The notes beneath the pieces were generated by a model. That model saw only the letters and a list, made by a program, of their open reading frames with translations, did no database searches and was not told the DNA's origin. A DNA stretch of 64,000 nucleotides. It comes from Rhizobacter koreensis. GTDB lineage: Bacteria; Pseudomonadota; Gammaproteobacteria; Burkholderiales; Burkholderiaceae_C. The translations under genes were made by a program, and so were the position numbers. The stretch lies in contig NZ_JABWMJ010000005.1 in NCBI RefSeq assembly GCF_013366375.1, forward strand, positions 1 to 64,000, in the 5' to 3' direction. This document shows, one piece after another, positions 34,588 through 42,772 of this stretch. The number at the start of each line of letters is the position of its first letter. Position 1 is the first letter of the stretch.

Positions 34588-35105
34588 GCCGCCCGCCGGA
34601 TCCCGCGACGGCGCGCCTTTTTCTCGCGCTCTGGCCCGACGACGCCACGCGGGCGGCGCTGGCGCGCTGCCGCGACGCGTGGACCTGGGGCCCGAACGCG
34701 CGTCCGCAGCCCGACCCCAAGCTGCACCTCACGCTGCACTTCCTCGGCGACGTCGCAGTGGAGGCGATGGCCGGTCTCGGCGCCGCGCTGCCGCGGTTCG
34801 GCGCCGGCTTCGAGCTCGCTTTCGGGCGCGCCGCGGTGTGGTCGAACGGCGTTGCGGCGCTCGAGCCCGGCGACGCCGTGCCCGCGCTCTCGAGCCTGCA
34901 CGAGCGGATCGGCGGAGCGCTGGCGAGCTGCAGCATCGCGGTGGAGGCGCGCGCGTTTCGCCCGCACGTGACGCTGGCGCGGCGTGCGCACGGCTCGACG
35001 CCGCCTGCGGCGCCGGCGCGGATCGGCTGGCGCGTCGACCGCTACGTGCTGGTGCAGTCGCTGCCCGGCACCGGCCGCTACGTCGTGCTCGCGGGCTTCG
35101 ACTGA
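34584..35105 (+). CDS. thpR: RNA 2',3'-cyclic phosphodiesterase (2H family)
   Basis: 173 residues from a GTG at 34584 that overlaps the sirtuin stop. The two 2H-phosphoesterase motifs are present: HLTLHFLG (His48, Thr50) and HVTLARR (His128, Thr130). The family opens 2',3'-cyclic phosphate ends of RNA and was first known as 2'-5' RNA ligase. The N-terminal RLFLALWP is typical. The length matches E. coli ThpR (about 176). Confidence 0.92.
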   Translation: MSRPPDPATARLFLALWPDDATRAALARCRDAWTWGPNARPQPDPKLHLTLHFLGDVAVEAMAGLGAALPRFGAGFELAFGRAAVWSNGVAALEPGDAVPALSSLHERIGGALASCSIAVEARAFRPHVTLARRAHGSTPPAAPARIGWRVDRYVLVQSLPGTGRYVVLAGFD

Positions 35106-35118
35106 GCCTGCCGCCGCC

Positions 35119-35532
35119 TCAGCTGGCGTAGACCGTCGCCAGCGAGCGGAAGCCCTTCACCTCGATCGGGTTGCCCGAGGGGTCGGTGAAGAACATCGTC
35201 CATTGCTCGCCCGGCTCGCCTTCGAAGCGCACCTGCGGCGCCATCACGAACTCGGTGCCGGCGTCCTGCAGGCGCTCGGCCAGCGCGCGCCAGTCGGCGA
35301 GCTCGAGCACGACGCCGAGGTGCGGCATCGGCACCAGGTGGTCGCCGACCCGCCCGGTGCGCGTGGTCGGGAACGGCTCGCCGAGGTGCAGCGAGATCTG
35401 GTGGCCGAAGAAGTCGAAGTCGACCCAGGTGGCGGTCGAGCGGCCCTCGCGGCAGCCGAGCACGCCGCCGTAGAAGCGGCGCGCCGCGTCGAGGTCGCGC
35501 ACGTGATAGGCGAGGTGGAAGAGGCTGTGCAT
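35119..35532 (-). CDS. VOC-family (glyoxalase/dioxygenase-like) protein
   Basis: 137 residues. Paired beta-alpha-beta-beta-beta modules of the vicinal oxygen chelate fold are apparent. Metal-ligand candidates are His7 or His10 (LFHLAYHVRDL), the second-module His (MPHLGVVLEL) and Glu in PSGNPIEVKGF. The ATG at 35532 fits the family opening; a longer in-frame start is rejected. Members include glyoxalase I, extradiol dioxygenases and resistance proteins, so the reaction cannot be named. It lies downstream of modC on the same strand, with a large hairpin between them. Confidence 0.85.
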   Translation of the reverse strand: MHSLFHLAYHVRDLDAARRFYGGVLGCREGRSTATWVDFDFFGHQISLHLGEPFPTTRTGRVGDHLVPMPHLGVVLELADWRALAERLQDAGTEFVMAPQVRFEGEPGEQWTMFFTDPSGNPIEVKGFRSLATVYAS

Positions 35533-35580
35533 GGTCCGGCAGCGATGCGGTAGGGATCGTAGCGCCCAAGGTTGTTGGGT

Positions 35581-35673
35581 AGCCGTCGGCGCGCGTCTGA
35601 ACGTCGCCGTCCCGATGTCTGGTTGGGCATCCGAGCAAGCGCAGGGCAGCCGCTGGCCCTGCGCCCGACGGCT
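35581..35673 (-). terminator. Nested inverted repeats between modC and the VOC gene
   Basis: A 9-bp outer repeat, AGCCGTCGG (35581-35589) and CCGACGGCT (35665-35673), encloses a second perfect 9-bp hairpin GCGCAGGGC / GCCCTGCGC (35639-35647, 35656-35664). On the minus strand these fold right at the end of modC. There is no T-run, so it may be an RNA-stability or processing element rather than a standard terminator. Confidence 0.45.
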
Positions 35674-36362
35674 CAAGCGTTGCCCGCGGCATGCCGCTCG
35701 ACCACCCGCCCGGCCTCGATCGGGATCACGCTGTCGGCGAAAGCGGCGACGTCACCCTCGTCGTGAGTAATCAGCAGCATCGGCAGGTCGAGCCGGCCAA
35801 GCAGGCCGACGAGCTCGGCGCGCAGGCGCGCCCGCAGACCGCTGTCGAGCGCGGCGAACGGCTCGTCGAGCAGCAGCGCGCGCGGCTCGGGCGCGAGCGC
35901 GCGCGCGACCGCGGTGCGCTGGCGCTGTCCACCCGACAGCTCGTCGGGCAGGCGGTCGCCGAGGCCGTCGAGCTCGAGCGCGGCGAGCGCGCGCTCGACC
36001 GACGGCTCTTTGAGGTGTCGCGGCGGGTTGCGCCAGCCGCGCCGCAGGCCGAACGCGACGTTCTGCCGCACCGTCAGGTGCGGAAACAGCCCGTACTCCT
36101 GGAACACGTAACCGAAGCCGCGCCGCTCGACCGCCACGTCGATGCCCGCGGCGGCGTCGAACAGGGTCGCCGCGCCGACCCGCACGCGGCCGGCGTCGGG
36201 CCGCATCAGGCCGGCGATCGCTCGCAGCGTGACGCTCTTGCCGGCGCCCGACGGGCCGAACAGCACGAGGCGCGGCGCCGCGCTCGCGAAGGCGACGTCG
36301 AGCTCGAAGCGCCCGGCGCCGGCGCCCAGCGTCTTGCGGATGGCGACGTCCCAGACCGCCAC
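35673..36362 (-). CDS. modC: Molybdate ABC transporter ATP-binding protein (short ModC)
   Basis: 229 residues. Walker A GPSGAGKS (36-43), signature LSGGQRQR, Walker B LLLDEPFAALD and the switch His in LLITHDEGDV are all present. ModC powers molybdate uptake through ModB. E. coli ModC is about 350 residues because of a C-terminal molybdate-binding regulatory domain; that domain is absent here. The start is GTG at 36362, one base after modB ends. The third gene of modABC. Confidence 0.9.
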   Translation of the reverse strand: MAVWDVAIRKTLGAGAGRFELDVAFASAAPRLVLFGPSGAGKSVTLRAIAGLMRPDAGRVRVGAATLFDAAAGIDVAVERRGFGYVFQEYGLFPHLTVRQNVAFGLRRGWRNPPRHLKEPSVERALAALELDGLGDRLPDELSGGQRQRTAVARALAPEPRALLLDEPFAALDSGLRARLRAELVGLLGRLDLPMLLITHDEGDVAAFADSVIPIEAGRVVERHAAGNA

Positions 36363-36363
36363 G

Positions 36364-37047
36364 TCAGCCGCGCAGCCCGGCGCGCGGCGGCGCCAGACGG
36401 CCCGCGAGCAGGAGTATGGCGACGCACGCGACGGACGTCATCAGCACCATCGTGTTGGCGATCGCATCCTGGCCGGCCTGCACCGCCTCGTAGACCGCGA
36501 TCGAGACGGTCTGGGTCTGGCCGGGGATGCTGCCGGCGACCATCAGCGTCGCGCCGAACTCGCCGAGCGCGCGCGCGAATGCGAGCAGCACGCCAGCGAG
36601 GATGCCGCGCCATGCGAGCGGCAGGGCCACGCGGAAGAACAGCGCCGTGCCGCCGACACCGAGCACGCGCGATGCGTCGAGATAGACCGAATCGACCGCC
36701 TCGAAGGCGGCGCGCGCCGCCTTGCAGACGAACGGGAAGCCGACCACCGCCGCGGCCAGCACCGCGCCCTGCCAGGTGAAAACGAGGCGAATGCCGAACC
36801 CGGCGTCGAGCCAGCGACCCACCCAGCCGTTGCGCCCGACGACGACCAGCAGGTAATAGCCGAGCACCGTGGGCGGCAGCACCATCGGCAGCAGGAGGAG
36901 CGAGTCGAGCAGCTCACGGCCGGGAAAGCGCCCGCGCGCCAGCGCCCAGCCCGCGCCGACGCCGAGCACCAGGTTGAGCGCGGTCGCCCAGGCGGCGACC
37001 TTCAGCGACAGTCCGAGCGCGATCCAGGCCGGCTCGAGCGCGCTCAC
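36364..37047 (-). CDS. modB: Molybdate ABC transporter permease
   Basis: 227 residues with five to six membrane helices. The inner-membrane channel of the molybdate importer. The EAA-type loop contacting ModC is seen as ASRVLGVGGTALFFRVALPLAWRGILAGVLLAFARALGEFGATLMVAG. The start is GTG at 37047, overlapping the modA stop as GTGA. The long in-frame extension upstream, antisense and overlapping modA, is rejected. Confidence 0.92.
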   Translation of the reverse strand: MSALEPAWIALGLSLKVAAWATALNLVLGVGAGWALARGRFPGRELLDSLLLLPMVLPPTVLGYYLLVVVGRNGWVGRWLDAGFGIRLVFTWQGAVLAAAVVGFPFVCKAARAAFEAVDSVYLDASRVLGVGGTALFFRVALPLAWRGILAGVLLAFARALGEFGATLMVAGSIPGQTQTVSIAVYEAVQAGQDAIANTMVLMTSVACVAILLLAGRLAPPRAGLRG

Positions 37048-37859
37048 GGCTTGCCGAAGCCGTGGCGCGCGAGCACCGCCTGCGCCGCCGGCGTCGTGAC
37101 GAACGCGAAGAACCGGCGCGCCGTGACGGGGCTCGGCCCGCCGGCGACCAGCGCGAGCGGGTAGCGCACCGGCGGGTCGGTCGGCACCGTGAACGCGACC
37201 CGTACCGCATCGGGCAGCAGCGCCGCGTCGGTCGCGTAGACGAAGCCGGCGTCGACTTCGCCGCGTGCCACGTAGTCGAGGGCCTGGCGTACCGAATGCA
37301 CCATCACGAGCCTGGGCTCCAGCGCGCCCCAGAGCCCCGCGCGCTCGAGCGCGCCCTTGGCATAGAGCCCCGCCGGCACGCTGGTGGGCTGGCCGATCGC
37401 GATGCGGCGGAACGGCGCCCGCTGCAGGTCGGCGAGCGCTGCCGGCGGTTCGAGCGCGGCGCGCGGCACGACTAGCGTGAGCTGGTTGGTCGCGAGCGGA
37501 ATGCGCGTGCCCGGCACCAGCAGGCCGCGCCGCTCGGCCTCGTCCATGGTGCGCTCGTCGGCGCTCGCGAACACGTCGACCGGCGCGCCGTGAACCATCT
37601 GCTGCAGGAGGGCACCCGACGACCCGACGTTGACGCGCACGGTGGTGCCGCGCTCGCTCGCCTCGAACGCCTGCGCGAGCTCGCGGAATGCCTGGGTCAG
37701 GCTGCTCGCCACCGAGACCGTGAGGTCGGCGGCACGTGCCGCCTCGGGGAAGCCGGCGAACAGGAGGAGCGGCAGCCACACGGATGCGGCAAGCGCACGA
37801 GCCAGCCGGTGGACGCGGCCGGCCGCGCCGGCAATTCGAAGCAGGGGGGCGGAGGGCAC
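37044..37859 (-). CDS. modA: Molybdate-binding periplasmic protein
   Basis: 271 residues with a long signal peptide ending near AARA-AD (about residue 44). The binding protein delivers molybdate to ModB. Oxyanion contacts are expected in SVASSLTQAF, the GSSGAL loop and FVYATDA. The start codon is a GTG at 37859, at the extreme 5' end: a TATAGT -10-like hexamer lies only about 5 bases upstream (37865-37870), so the mRNA may be leaderless. First gene of modABC. Confidence 0.9.
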   Translation of the reverse strand: MPSAPLLRIAGAAGRVHRLARALAASVWLPLLLFAGFPEAARAADLTVSVASSLTQAFRELAQAFEASERGTTVRVNVGSSGALLQQMVHGAPVDVFASADERTMDEAERRGLLVPGTRIPLATNQLTLVVPRAALEPPAALADLQRAPFRRIAIGQPTSVPAGLYAKGALERAGLWGALEPRLVMVHSVRQALDYVARGEVDAGFVYATDAALLPDAVRVAFTVPTDPPVRYPLALVAGGPSPVTARRFFAFVTTPAAQAVLARHGFGKP

Positions 37860-38077
37860 GGGGCACTATAGCCACAGCGGGAACGCCGTCGCGCGCGGCC
37901 GGCAGACGCCGCGGCGCGGCACGCGGGGCGGCCCGGCCGGCTCGATCGAGCGCCGAACGACGGGTCGGGGAGCCAGGTCGAGGTCCGCGTCGTCGATGCA
38001 CGTGTCGCTGCGTCCGAAGGCCGCATCGACGACCTCGCCCGCCTCGCGTCCTCGTCCCTCTCCATTGAAGCCGCGCC

Positions 38078-39319
38078 GTGCATACCCACCTACGGCCACC
38101 TGCTCGCCGCGGCCGCGCCGCGTCGCGACGCCCACTTCGAGGATCCCGCTTGTCCCTTCACCTGCTGTCGTGGCTGCTCCACGCGTACGTGGCGCTGCGC
38201 ATCGGCTTCGACCTTCCTCCCGTCGCAGGCTTCGTGTTCGGCGTGCTGATGGCGGCCTCGGCGGCGCTGCTGCCGTTCGGACTCGGACGCCGGCGGCGTG
38301 CCGGTTCGCGCCGCGACGAGGTGCTGACCTGGGCCGGGCTCGTGCTGATGGGCCTCTTCTCGTCGCTGTTCGTGCTGACGCTGCTGCGCGACCTCGCGAT
38401 CGGTGCGTTTGCGATCGCCGAAGGCGTGCTGCCGGGCTTCGACGTGCGCACGGCGTTCGTGCGCGACTCGGCTTATGCGGTGCCGCTGCTCGGCGCGCTG
38501 GCCTCGCTCTGGGGCTTCGCGAACGCCCGTCGCACGCCGCGCATCGCGCGGGTCGACGTGGCGCTCGCCGACCTGCCGCCGGCGCTAGAAGGCTTCACCA
38601 TCGCGCAGATCAGCGACGTCCACGTCGGCCCGACCATCAAGGGTGGCTTCGTGCAAGCGATCGTCGAGGCGGTGAACCGCGAGCGGCCCGACGTCGTGGC
38701 GATCACCGGAGATCTGGTCGACGGCTCGGTGCGCGAGCTCGCCGGGCACGTGGCGCCGCTCGCCGCCCTCGAAGCGCGTCACGGCAGCTATTTCGTCACC
38801 GGCAACCACGAGTACTACTCGGGCGCGGAGCCCTGGGTGCGCGAGCTCGGCCGGCTCGGCGTCAAGGTGCTGATGAACGAGCACGTCCTGATCCGCCAGG
38901 GCGGCGCCGAGCTCGTGCTCGGTGGCGTCACCGACTTCGGCGCGCACCACTTCGCGCCCGGGCAGCGCAGCGACCCGGCCGCGGCGCTCGCCGGGGCGCC
39001 TGCGCATGCGCCGAAGGTGCTGCTGGCACACCAGCCGCGCAGCGCCGATGCCGCCGAGCGCGCGGGCTTCGACCTGCAGCTCTCGGGCCACACCCACGGT
39101 GGTCAGTTCCTGCCCTGGAACTTGTTCGTGCCGCTGCAGCAGCCGTTCACCGCCGGCCTGCATCGGTGGGGGCGCATGTGGGTCTACACCAGTCGCGGCA
39201 CCGGCTACTGGGGCCCGCCCAAGCGCTTCGGCGCGCCGTCCGAGATCACGCTGCTGCGGCTGGTGCGGGCGTCGAGCTCGGATGTCCCCGCGGCCCACTC
39301 CGGCGCGCCGGGCCGCTAG
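38078..39319 (+). CDS. Membrane-anchored metallophosphoesterase (calcineurin-like)
   Basis: 413 residues. Three to four membrane helices occupy residues 26-150, then a metallophosphoesterase domain follows with the metal motifs SDVHVGP (Asp180, His182), GDLVDG (Asp212), GNHEYY (Asn243, His244) and SGHTHGGQ (His338, His340). It resembles the YkuE/YaeI class, some of which act on lipid or UDP-linked phosphates. The GTG at 38078 is the first usable start; a later start near 38149 is possible because the first 25 residues are only Arg-rich. It is divergent from modA. Confidence 0.82.
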   Translation: MHTHLRPPARRGRAASRRPLRGSRLSLHLLSWLLHAYVALRIGFDLPPVAGFVFGVLMAASAALLPFGLGRRRRAGSRRDEVLTWAGLVLMGLFSSLFVLTLLRDLAIGAFAIAEGVLPGFDVRTAFVRDSAYAVPLLGALASLWGFANARRTPRIARVDVALADLPPALEGFTIAQISDVHVGPTIKGGFVQAIVEAVNRERPDVVAITGDLVDGSVRELAGHVAPLAALEARHGSYFVTGNHEYYSGAEPWVRELGRLGVKVLMNEHVLIRQGGAELVLGGVTDFGAHHFAPGQRSDPAAALAGAPAHAPKVLLAHQPRSADAAERAGFDLQLSGHTHGGQFLPWNLFVPLQQPFTAGLHRWGRMWVYTSRGTGYWGPPKRFGAPSEITLLRLVRASSSDVPAAHSGAPGR

Positions 39320-39382
39320 GGACGCCGACTTACAATCGGCGGCTTTGCCGGCGCTTCAGACCGGCGTTCAGAGGGCCCAGCC

Positions 39383-39724
39383 GTGTTCATTTCCGAAGCC
39401 TACGCACAAGCCGCGCCTCCCGCCGCGGGGACCGACTCGGGGATGGGCGCGCTCGGCGGTCTCTCGGGCATGCTGCCGCTGCTGCTGATGTTCGCGGTGC
39501 TGTACTTCATCATGATCCGGCCGCAGATGCGCCGGCAGAAGGAGCACAAGGCGATGATCGAGGCCCTCGCCAAGGGCGACGAGGTCGTCACGTCGGGCGG
39601 GCTGCTCGGCCGCATCTCCAAGCTCGGCGAGACCTTCGTCTCGATCGAGGTCGCCAGCGGGGTCGAGATCCAGATCCAGCGCGCCGCGGTGGTCCAGGTG
39701 ATGCCCAAGGGCACCCTCAAGTGA
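39383..39724 (+). CDS. yajC: Sec translocon accessory subunit YajC
   Basis: 113 residues (110 in E. coli). YajC joins SecD and SecF in the accessory translocon complex. One membrane helix (residues 30-48, LLLMFAVLYFIMIRPQ) is followed by the family motif MRRQKEHKAMIEALAKGDEVVTSGG. The start is GTG at 39383. TACAAT at 39331-39336 is a likely -10, giving a leader of about 40 bases. It lies 31 bases before secD. Confidence 0.95.
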   Translation: MFISEAYAQAAPPAAGTDSGMGALGGLSGMLPLLLMFAVLYFIMIRPQMRRQKEHKAMIEALAKGDEVVTSGGLLGRISKLGETFVSIEVASGVEIQIQRAAVVQVMPKGTLK

Positions 39725-39755
39725 ACACGGCGGGACCTGCCCCGGGAGTCGCGTC

Positions 39756-41627
39756 GTGAACCGCTATCCGATCTGGAAGTACGCGATCCTCGTGGTCGCG
39801 CTGCTCGTCGGCGTGATCTACACGCTGCCCAACTTCTTCCCCGAAGCGCCTGCGGTGCAGGTCAGCAGCGCCAAGGCGACGCTCAAGGTCGACGCCGCGC
39901 TCGAGAAGCGGGTCGCGCAGATCCTCAAGGACGCCGGCCTCGCGGCCGACTTCGTGCGCTTCGAGGGCAACTCGGTCAAGGCGCGCTTCGCCGACCTGGA
40001 CACCCAGGCCAAGGCCAAGGACGCACTCTCGGCCGCGCTCAACCGCGACCCGCAGGACCCCAACTACGTCGTCGCGCTCAACCTGCTCTCGCGCACGCCG
40101 GCCTGGCTGAGCAAGCTCGGCGCGGCGCCGATGTTCCTCGGCCTCGACCTGCGCGGCGGGGTGCACTTCCTGATGCAGGTCGACATGCAGGCCGCGCTGA
40201 CCAAGCGCGCCGAGGCGCTGACCGGCGACGTACGCCTGATGCTGCGCGACAAGAACGTCCGTCATGCCGGCATCACGCGCGACGGCAACGACGTCGACGT
40301 CAAGTTCCGCGACCGCGAGACGCTGGTCGCGGCGCTTCGCGTGCTGCAGGACCAGCTGCCCGATCTCGACTGGATCGAGGGCGCCGACCCGGCCGGCATG
40401 AAGCTCACGGGCCGCCTCAAGCCCGAGGCGGCGCGTCGCGTGCAGGGTGCGGCGATCACCCAGAACATCACGACGCTGCACAACCGCGTCAACGAGCTCG
40501 GCGTCGCCGAGCCGGTGATCCAGCAGCAGGGCCCCGACCGCGTGCTGATCGAGCTCCCGGGCATCCAGGACACCGCGCGCGCCAAGCAGATCATCGGTCG
40601 CACCGCGACGCTCGAGCTGCGCATGGTCGACGACAGCGTCGAGGCGCAGAGCGCCGCGCGCGGCAACGGCCCGGTTCCGTTCGGCACCGAGCGCTACACC
40701 GAACGCGGCGGCCTGCCGCTGATCGTGAAGCGCCAGGTGGTGCTGACCGGCGAGAGCCTGACCGACGCGCAGCCCGGCTTCGACGACAAGCAGCAGCCGG
40801 CGGTGCACCTCACCGTCGACAGCAACGGCGCGCGCATCATGCGCGACATCTCGCGCGAGAACATCGGCAAGCGCATGGCGATCCTGCTCTTCGAGAAGGG
40901 CAAGGGCGAAGTCGTGACGGCGCCGGTGATCCGCGGCGAGCTGGGCTCGCGCTTCCAGATCTCCGGCGCGATGACCACGCAGGAAGCCAACGACACCGCG
41001 CTGCTGCTGCGCGCCGGTTCGCTCGCGGCGCCGATGGAGATCATCCAGGAGAGCACGATCGGCCCGAGCCTGGGCGCCGAGAACATCGGCAAGGGCTTCA
41101 ACAGCGTGCTGTACGGCTTCATCGCGATCGCGGTGTTCATGTGCGTCTACTACCTGCTGTTCGGCGTGTTTTCGACGCTCGCGCTCGGCTTCAACCTGCT
41201 GCTGCTGGTGGCCCTGCTGTCGATGCTGCAGGCGACGCTGACGCTGCCGGGCATCGCGGCGATCGCGCTCACGCTGGGCATGGCGATCGACGCCAACGTG
41301 CTGATCAACGAACGGGTGCGCGAGGAACTGCGCTCCGGCGCGGCACCGCAGGTCGCGATCCACACCGGCTACGAACGCGCGTGGGCGACCATCCTCGACT
41401 CGAACATCACGACCCTCATCGCCGGCATCGCGCTGCTCGCGTTCGGCTCCGGGCCGGTGCGCGGCTTCGCGATCGTCCACTGCCTGGGCATCCTCACGTC
41501 GATGTTCTCGGCGGTCGTGTTCTCGCGCGGCCTCGTCAACCTCTGGTACGGCCGCAAGAAGCGCCTGCAGAGCGTCTCGATCGGCCAGGTCTGGAAGCCG
41601 ACGCCGGGCGCCCCGGCCAAGGCCTGA
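39756..41627 (+). CDS. secD: Protein translocase subunit SecD
   Basis: 623 residues (615 in E. coli). With SecF it uses the proton-motive force to pull proteins out of the Sec channel. It has an N-terminal helix (KYAILVVALLVGVIYTLPNFF), the periplasmic P1 domain with GLDLRGGVHFLM, and five C-terminal helices including GIAAIALTLGMAIDANVLINERVREEL. The start is GTG at 39756 with GGGAG 7 bases upstream. Confidence 0.96.
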   Translation: MNRYPIWKYAILVVALLVGVIYTLPNFFPEAPAVQVSSAKATLKVDAALEKRVAQILKDAGLAADFVRFEGNSVKARFADLDTQAKAKDALSAALNRDPQDPNYVVALNLLSRTPAWLSKLGAAPMFLGLDLRGGVHFLMQVDMQAALTKRAEALTGDVRLMLRDKNVRHAGITRDGNDVDVKFRDRETLVAALRVLQDQLPDLDWIEGADPAGMKLTGRLKPEAARRVQGAAITQNITTLHNRVNELGVAEPVIQQQGPDRVLIELPGIQDTARAKQIIGRTATLELRMVDDSVEAQSAARGNGPVPFGTERYTERGGLPLIVKRQVVLTGESLTDAQPGFDDKQQPAVHLTVDSNGARIMRDISRENIGKRMAILLFEKGKGEVVTAPVIRGELGSRFQISGAMTTQEANDTALLLRAGSLAAPMEIIQESTIGPSLGAENIGKGFNSVLYGFIAIAVFMCVYYLLFGVFSTLALGFNLLLLVALLSMLQATLTLPGIAAIALTLGMAIDANVLINERVREELRSGAAPQVAIHTGYERAWATILDSNITTLIAGIALLAFGSGPVRGFAIVHCLGILTSMFSAVVFSRGLVNLWYGRKKRLQSVSIGQVWKPTPGAPAKA

Positions 41628-41698
41628 CCTCCAACCCCTGCGGCATCCGGCCGGCCCGCTGCCTTCGTGGCGGGCCGGCTCACTTCTGAGAGCAAGCG

Positions 41699-42733
41699 AT
41701 GGAATTCTTCCGGATCCGGCGTGACATCCCGTTCATGCGGCACGCGCTGGTGCTCAACGTCATCTCGGCGGTGACGTTCCTGGCTGCGGTCTTCTTCCTT
41801 GCCACGCGCGGCCTGCACTTCTCGATCGAGTTCACCGGCGGCACGCTGCTCGAGACGAGCTATGCGAACGCCGCCGACGTGCCGAAGATCCGCTCGACCG
41901 TCGAGCGCATGGGCATCAGCGGCGCGACGGTCCAACCGTTCGGCAGCTCGCGCGACGTGCTGATCCGCCTGCCGGCGAGCGGCGCGGGGGCGCAGGCCGA
42001 TGTCGTCACGCGCGTGTTCGGCGAGCTGTGCCGGGCCGAAGGCGGCAGCGTCGAGACGCGCGCCAGCACCTCGAGCACGGGCGAGGCGAGCACGCGTCAG
42101 GCGTGCACCGCCGCGGGTGGCGCCGAGCCGGTGCGCCTGCAGCGCAACGAGGTGGTCGGCCCGCAGGTGGGCCGCGAGCTCGCCGAGGACGGCGCGAAGG
42201 CGCTCGCCTTCGTGGTCATCGGCATCATGATCTACCTCGCGTTCCGCTTCGAGTGGAAGTTCGCGGTCGCCGCGATCGTCGCGAACCTGCACGACGTCAT
42301 CATCATCCTGGGGTTCTTCGCCTTCTTCCAGTGGGAGTTCTCGCTCTCGGTGCTCGCAGGCGTGCTGGCGGTGCTGGGCTACTCGGTGAACGAGTCGGTC
42401 GTCATCTTCGACCGGATCCGCGAAGCGTTCCGGCGCTTTCGCAAGATGAACACGCGCGAGGTGATCGACCACGCGATCACCAGCACGATCAGTCGCACCG
42501 TCATCACCCACGGCAGCACGCAGATGATGGTGCTGTCGATGCTGGTGTTCGGCGGCGAGACGCTCAAGTACTTCGCGGTCGCCCTGACCATCGGCATCTG
42601 CTTCGGCATCTACTCGTCGGTGTTCGTTGCCGCGGCCATCGCGATGTGGCTGGGCGTCAAGCGCGAGGACCTCATCAAGCCGGGCCGCAAGGAGACCGAT
42701 CCGGACGACCCGAACGCGGGAGCGGTGGTGTAG
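41699..42733 (+). CDS. secF: Protein translocase subunit SecF
   Basis: 344 residues (323 in E. coli). The SecF partner of SecD. It shows FSIEFTGGTLLE near the start, then membrane helices with GVLAVLGYSVNESVVIFDRIRE and GETLKYFAVALTIGICFGIYSSVF. A low-complexity insert (SVETRASTSSTGEAST) lies in the periplasmic domain around residue 115, making it slightly long. It follows secD by 71 bases, in the yajC-secD-secF order. Confidence 0.95.
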   Translation: MEFFRIRRDIPFMRHALVLNVISAVTFLAAVFFLATRGLHFSIEFTGGTLLETSYANAADVPKIRSTVERMGISGATVQPFGSSRDVLIRLPASGAGAQADVVTRVFGELCRAEGGSVETRASTSSTGEASTRQACTAAGGAEPVRLQRNEVVGPQVGRELAEDGAKALAFVVIGIMIYLAFRFEWKFAVAAIVANLHDVIIILGFFAFFQWEFSLSVLAGVLAVLGYSVNESVVIFDRIREAFRRFRKMNTREVIDHAITSTISRTVITHGSTQMMVLSMLVFGGETLKYFAVALTIGICFGIYSSVFVAAAIAMWLGVKREDLIKPGRKETDPDDPNAGAVV

Positions 42734-42772
42734 AGTCCCCTCGACTCTGCAGGACGAGCGCGCCCCTTCCTC

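Noticed and set aside
36364-38001. ModB start far upstream, giving a 545-residue protein
   Set aside because: The extra part overlaps modA in another frame. The GTG at 37047 overlaps the modA stop and gives a normal ModB.
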